From Candidatus Eremiobacterota bacterium (GTDB lineage: Bacteria; Vulcanimicrobiota; CADAWZ01; Ess09-12): a stretch of DNA of 61,279 nucleotides. The translations under genes and the position numbers were made by a program. Shown piece by piece: positions 58,501 to 61,279 of this stretch (its first letter is position 1; every line of letters begins with the position of its first letter). Under the pieces are notes generated by a model. That model saw only the letters and a list, made by a program, of their open reading frames with translations, did not search any database and was not told the DNA's origin. The stretch spans positions 1 through 61,279 of the forward strand of contig JAVHLM010000026.1 in the NCBI GenBank assembly GCA_031082125.1, written 5' to 3'.

Positions 58501-61279
58501 GCGTGTTTGAGAGGACCGCTGCACCGCCGTTATTGTTGATGAAGGCGCCGTTGGCCGCGCTGAGGCACACGCCGTCATTCTGGGCGGTGATCTTGCCTGT
58601 ATTGTCAACGGTGATGTCGCCTGTTGACGAGGTGATGGAGATATTGCCGTTGCCGGCCCCGGGCCCGCCCGTTCCCGCGGTCACGAGGTGAATATTTGCA
58701 TCGCCGGCTGAGTTGAGACCAATATCGCCATCAGCGGTGGTGACGGACGTCGCCGTCAAGGTGCCGCCTGCTGTCGTGGTGAGGGCGATATCGCTTCCCG
58801 CACCAGAGGTGGTGACGCTTGTGGCTGTCATGTTTCCGCCGGCGCTTATTGTGATGCCGCTTCCGGCGCCTGTCGTCGAGACGCTGGTGAGGGTCACGGT
58901 ATTGGCTTCATCGATGGTGATGCCGCCGGTGCCGGTGGTGGCCGTTATGCTGTCCACGCTGGTGTTGAGGGCGTTGCCGTTGCCGATGCCTGTCGTCGCC
59001 GTGAGGTCTGCCGTGGCGGCGGTGATGTTGTTGCCGGTGCCTGTCGAATTGATGGCTCCCGCCGCGTTGACGGTGACGGTGTCATTCTGGGCATTGAGGG
59101 AGCCGCCGAGGGTCACGTCGCCATCTGAGGTGACGGTCACATCGCCGTTTCCTATCCCTGCGCCGCCCGCGGTGACGGCCGATCCGGAGTTGACGGTGAC
59201 GCTGCCGCCGCTGGTGGTAGTGATGCCCACGTTGCCGGAGGCTCCCGTGGCGTTGTTGGCCGTGACATTCGCGTTGTTTGCAATGGTGATGTCGCCGCCG
59301 TTGCCGGTACCAAGAGAAACATCGCCGCCGCCGCTTGCCGCGTTGGCTCCCGCGGTGACGTTGGCGTTCACGTTGACGCTGCCGCCCGAGGTGGTGGTGA
59401 GATTGACATCGCCTGCGGCGCCCGTGGCGTTGTTTCCTGCGGTGACGGCGCTGTTCACGGTGAGTGTGGCGCCTGTCTGTATGGTCACATCGGTTCCGGC
59501 GGAGACGCCGTTTATGCCGCAGGGCGTGTTGATGATGGTAAGGCCGTTTGAGTCGGTGTCCAGGTCGGTGACGAAGACTCCGCTTGTGCCGCCTTGTGCT
59601 CCCATGTTCGCGGCGTCAATGGTGAGGGCCGCAAGGGCCGTTCCCACTCCCGTGTCGGAGTCAAGGCCGACGGTTTCCGCGGTGACTTTTCCGCCGCCGT
59701 TGGTTATTGCGCCGCCCGCGTTAAGGCACACGCCGTCATTGAGTGCGGTGACATTGCCGTTCACGTTGATGTCGCCTGTCGTGGTGGTGACGGAGATGTT
59801 GCCGTCACCGGTGCCTCCGGCCGTGCCGGCCGTGACGGTGGTAAGGTCAGCCTGCCCTGCTGAATTGAGGGTGATATTGCCGTTCACCGTCGTCACTGAA
59901 GTGGCAGCCATCGTGCCGCCTGCAGTGGTGGTGAGGGCGATGTCGCTTCCGGCACCGGCGGTGGTAACGCTGGTGGCCGTCATGTTCCCGCCGGCCGATA
60001 TAGTGATGCCGCTGCTGTCGCCGGTGGTGGAAACGCTGGTAAGGGTCACGGCATTGGCTTCATCGATGGTGATGCCGCCGGTGCCGGTGGTGGCGGTGAT
60101 GGAATCCACGCTGGTGTTGAGGGCATTGCCATTGCCTATGCCGGCATCTGCCGTGAGGTCTGCCGTGGCTGCCGTGATGTTGTTGCCGGTGCCTGTTGAG
60201 GCGATGGCTCCCGCCGCGTTGACGGTGACGGTGTCATTCTGGGCATTGAGGGAGCCGCCGAGGGTCACGTCGCCATCTGAGGTGACGGTCACATCGCCGT
60301 TTCCTATCCCTGCGCCGCCCGCGGTGACGGCCGATCCGGAGTTGACGGTGACGCTGCCGCCGCTGGTGGTAGTGATGCCCACGTTGCCGGAGGCTCCCGT
60401 GGCGTTGTTGGCCGTGACATTCGCGTTGTTTGCGATGGTGATGTCGCCGCCGTTTCCGGTGGTGAGGGTGACGTCTCCGCCTCCGCTCGCGGCGTTGGTC
60501 CCCGCGGTGACGTTGGCGTTCACGTTGACGCTGCCTCCGTTGGTGGTGGTGAGGGTCACTTCGCCCGCGGCGCCCGTGGCGTTGTTTCCTGCGGTGACGG
60601 CGCTGTTCACGGTGAGGGTTGAGCCGGTGGAGATGACGGCATCGGTGCCTGCGCTCACGCCGTTGACGCCGCAGGTCGTGTTGATGATGGTGAGGCCGTT
60701 TCCATTGCTGTCAACGTCGGTGATATACACGCCGCCGGCCGTGCTCTGGGCTCCCATCTGCGCCACGTCCACCTTGAGCGGTGCGCCGCCTGCGCCTATA
60801 TCATCCTGAGTGGAGATGCCCAGCGTGTTCGAGAGGACTGCTGCGCCGCCGTTGTTGTTGATGACTGCGCCGTTTGCCGCGCTGAGGCACACGCCGTCGT
60901 TTTCCGCTGTTATCTTGCCGGTGTTGTCAACGGTGATGTCGCCTGTTGACGAGGTGATGGAGATGTTGCCGTCGCCGGTGACTCCCGGTGAGCCTGCGGT
61001 GACGAGGTGGATATTCGCGTCGCCGGCCGAGCTGAGACCGATATTGCCATTGGTGGTGGTGACCGATGTCGCCGTCATGGTGCCGCCCGCCGTGGTGGTG
61101 AGAGCGATATCACTTCCCGTGCCCGAGGTGGTGACGCTTGTGGCCGTCATGTTCCCGCCTGCGCTGATGGCGATATCGCTGTTGTTCCCACCAGCGGAGA
61201 CATTATTGAGGGTCACGCCGTTTGCCTCGTTGATCCAGATGCCGCCGTTGGTGGTGGCGGCGTTGAGGGTGCCCACGCT
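55571..61279 (-). CDS. Giant repetitive adhesin-like (beta-helix) protein, partial
   Basis: At least 1901 residues are present and the N-terminus lies beyond the right edge. The bulk is low-complexity Thr/Asn/Gly/Val with segments such as VTLTTTNGGSVNVNANVTAG and SGNVGITTTSGGSVTVNSG. These look like stacked beta-helix turns, as in filamentous haemagglutinin or other large exoproteins. The sequence repeats in units of about 385-390 residues that pair into a 774-residue dimer. Near the C-terminus a Pro-rich stretch (PTPPVPPTPNPPEP) leads to a final domain of about 130 residues. No autotransporter barrel is seen. It probably sits at the cell surface. A terminator follows at 55518. Confidence 0.85.
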   Translation of the reverse strand, partial: SVGTLNAATTNGGIWINEANGVTLNNVSAGGNNSDIAISAGGNMTATSVTTSGTGSDIALTTTAGGTMTATSVTTTNGNIGLSSAGDANIHLVTAGSPGVTGDGNISITSSTGDITVDNTGKITAENDGVCLSAANGAVINNNGGAAVLSNTLGISTQDDIGAGGAPLKVDVAQMGAQSTAGGVYITDVDSNGNGLTIINTTCGVNGVSAGTDAVISTGSTLTVNSAVTAGNNATGAAGEVTLTTTNGGSVNVNANVTAGTNAASGGGDVTLTTGNGGDITIANNANVTANNATGASGNVGITTTSGGSVTVNSGSAVTAGGAGIGNGDVTVTSDGDVTLGGSLNAQNDTVTVNAAGAIASTGTGNNITAATADLTADAGIGNGNALNTSVDSITATTGTGGITIDEANAVTLTSVSTTGDSSGITISAGGNMTATSVTTAGAGSDIALTTTAGGTMAATSVTTVNGNITLNSAGQADLTTVTAGTAGGTGDGNISVTTTTGDINVNGNVTALNDGVCLNAGGAITNGGGKVTAETVGLDSDTGVGTALAALTIDAANMGAQGGTSGVFVTDLDTDSNGLTIINTPCGINGVSAGTDVTIQTGATLTVNSAVTAGNNATGAAGDVNLTTTSGGSVNVNANVTAGANAASGGGDVSLGTGNGGDITIANNANVTANNATGASGNVGITTTSGGSVTVNSGSAVTAGGAGIGNGDVTVTSDGDVTLGGSLNAQNDTVTVNAAGAINSTGTGNNITAATADLTATTGIGNGNALNTSVDSITATTGTGGITIDEANTVTLTSVSTTGAGSGITISAGGNMTATSVTTSGAGSDIALTTTAGGTLTATSVTTADGDIGLNSAGDANIHLVTAGTGGPGAGNGNISITSSTGDITVDNTGKITAQNDGVCLSAANGAFINNNGGAAVLSNTLGISTQDDIGAGGAPLKVDVAQMGAQSTAGGVYITDVDSNGNGLTIINTTCGVNGVSAGTDAVISTGSTLTVNSAVTAGNNATGAAGEVTLTTTNGGSVNVNANVTAGTNAASGGGDVTLTTGNGGDITIANNANVTANNATGASGNVGITTTSGGSVTVNEGSTVTSGGAGVGNGDVTVTSNGDVTLGGSLTAQNDTVTVNAAGAIASTGTGNNITAATAELTATTGIGSGNDINTNVDSITATTATGGITIDEANAVTLTSVSTTGAGSVIAISAGGNMTATSVTTAGAGSDIDLTTTAGGTMNATSVTTADGNITLNSAGQADLATVTAGSPGGSGDGNISVTTASGDINVNGMVTAENDGVCLNAAGSITNGGGQVTSSILGATAGTGVGSGIAPLIVDITTLAADGGTGGVFVNDIDLAGNGLTITATTCIPAGGVTAGTDIEIATGGTLTIDTAVSAGNAVPGGNGDVTLTTNAGGDIDVNNSITAGAGGGTGNVTLNSDANVTLGGSITAEGDTVTINADDSITQDNAAAAITTDTVHLNATNGDVGTVANHINTNVNILTANANGVPGTPGTVFVDEADGLTIGDGSTGITASGDVGINCTLGDITLTNEISAAGQTVSLHAFGGSIVDGNGDAVNVTAADVTFEAQNDIGTPGDDVTPADPIETDVTNMAAVATTGSVYTNELDTTTGDGLTVGPVVMTSWNYPLGGVTAGTDINLAAESGDLTISDLNANHDVTVTTQNGSILNATPGQIAINSDHHVNNITLEANGGSVGTAAQPMIVYIPGGTVTATSDGGTGNVYLVIVAPGPGPGPIPPEPPTPTPPVPPTPNPPEPTPPVPPTPNPPEPIPPVPPTPVPDNGNLNPFPYPLEQLIITLSTIEYEINQLLYPTDLLNTGDYVQYMITTLYGSEANYSAYAGTVLSAGNMPFVIIPLVDKSQVHDGDYSIYKDFLLRKRTIPKEAENTQTSGR
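55920..56045 (-). repeat. Pro-rich tandem repeat
   Basis: Near-identical units of 42-45 bp encode PTPPVPPTPNPPEP-like turns before the C-terminal domain of the adhesin-like protein. Confidence 0.75.
57900..61200 (-). repeat. Large direct repeats, about 1.15-1.17 kb units in 2.32-kb dimers
   Basis: The same landmark sequence occurs at 57931, 59101 and 60252, giving units of 1170 and 1151 bp. Blocks one dimer apart are almost identical. Bases 58139-58469 match 60461-60791 with a single difference seen by eye, offset 2322 bp (774 codons). Bases about 59055-59285 match about 60206-60436, offset 1151 bp. The pattern suggests recent duplication or gene conversion. Confidence 0.8.

Noticed and set aside
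56201-60809. Three long plus-strand open frames (433, 677 and 698 codons) opposite the adhesin-like gene
   Set aside because: They lie antisense to the repetitive gene, repeat with its period and read as Val/Pro/Ala-rich translations with no ribosome site. They arise from the biased codon use of the real gene.
57900-61200. Regular repeats considered as a CRISPR array
   Set aside because: The units are over 1 kb, lie in one open frame and lack short unique spacers.

Overview
The window reads as chromosomal DNA of a large-genome, fairly GC-rich, didermic bacterium. A lipobox lipoprotein and PilN/PilO-like inner-membrane proteins point to a diderm. Eukaryote-like kinases, ankyrin and TPR proteins, a TMTC-like glycosyltransferase and many orphan glycine-rich proteins point to an uncultivated lineage of the Eremiobacterota/Xenobia or Riflebacteria kind. 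That placement is a guess from gene style only. No rRNA, tRNA, CRISPR array or insertion sequence was recognised. Most genes have AGGAGG-type ribosome sites, and many have TTGACA/TATAAT-like promoters.

Layout. 0.2-6.5 kb: an orphan Ala/Gly-rich protein, a hicAB toxin-antitoxin pair between one intact and one truncated Uma2 gene, an orphan protein and a DUF4143 ATPase. 6.7-10.6 kb (minus): an operon of a YegI/TerY-P-type kinase, an isochorismatase-fold hydrolase and a vWA protein. 10.7-17.1 kb: ankyrin protein, sugar-binding lipoprotein, GAF-GAF-GGDEF diguanylate cyclase, an XRE-PilN-PilO operon and a divergent HTH/S24-like repressor lacking its catalytic serine. 17.1-27.3 kb: oligopeptidase B, zinc-ribbon membrane protein, Ser/Thr kinase, secreted ankyrin protein and orphans. 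27.4-33.1 kb: a block of mostly single-gene units encoding small Gly-, Met- or Asp-rich proteins. 33.2-38.3 kb: a coiled-coil protein, a B12-type radical SAM enzyme, a YD-repeat-like protein and a TPR membrane protein. 38.4-43.7 kb: an accessory EF-G, a secreted protein and an 848-residue REC/HD-GYP/SARP-type regulator. 43.8-47.5 kb: an NlpC/P60 protein and more small Gly/Met/Gln-rich proteins. 47.7-55 kb: an autoregulated PadR gene with a NifX-like protein, a TMTC-like membrane protein, a phosphatase and a DUF222/HNH protein. 55.6 kb to the right edge: a giant repetitive adhesin-like gene running off the window.

The main discovery is a promoter architecture shared by nine genes between 27.4 and 46.5 kb. 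Up to four TTGAG-like pentamers recur every 11 bp at exactly -48, -37, -26 and -15 from the first base of a TATAAT-like -10 box, with no proper -35 box. This is the layout of SARP-activated promoters in actinobacteria (11-bp direct repeats, last heptamer 8 bp before the -10). The window also encodes a protein with a SARP-type winged-helix plus BTAD output, fused to a receiver and an HD-GYP domain. I infer a phospho-signal and c-di-GMP-linked regulon of small, glycine-rich, perhaps exported proteins that includes a cell-wall hydrolase and perhaps the nearby radical SAM enzyme.
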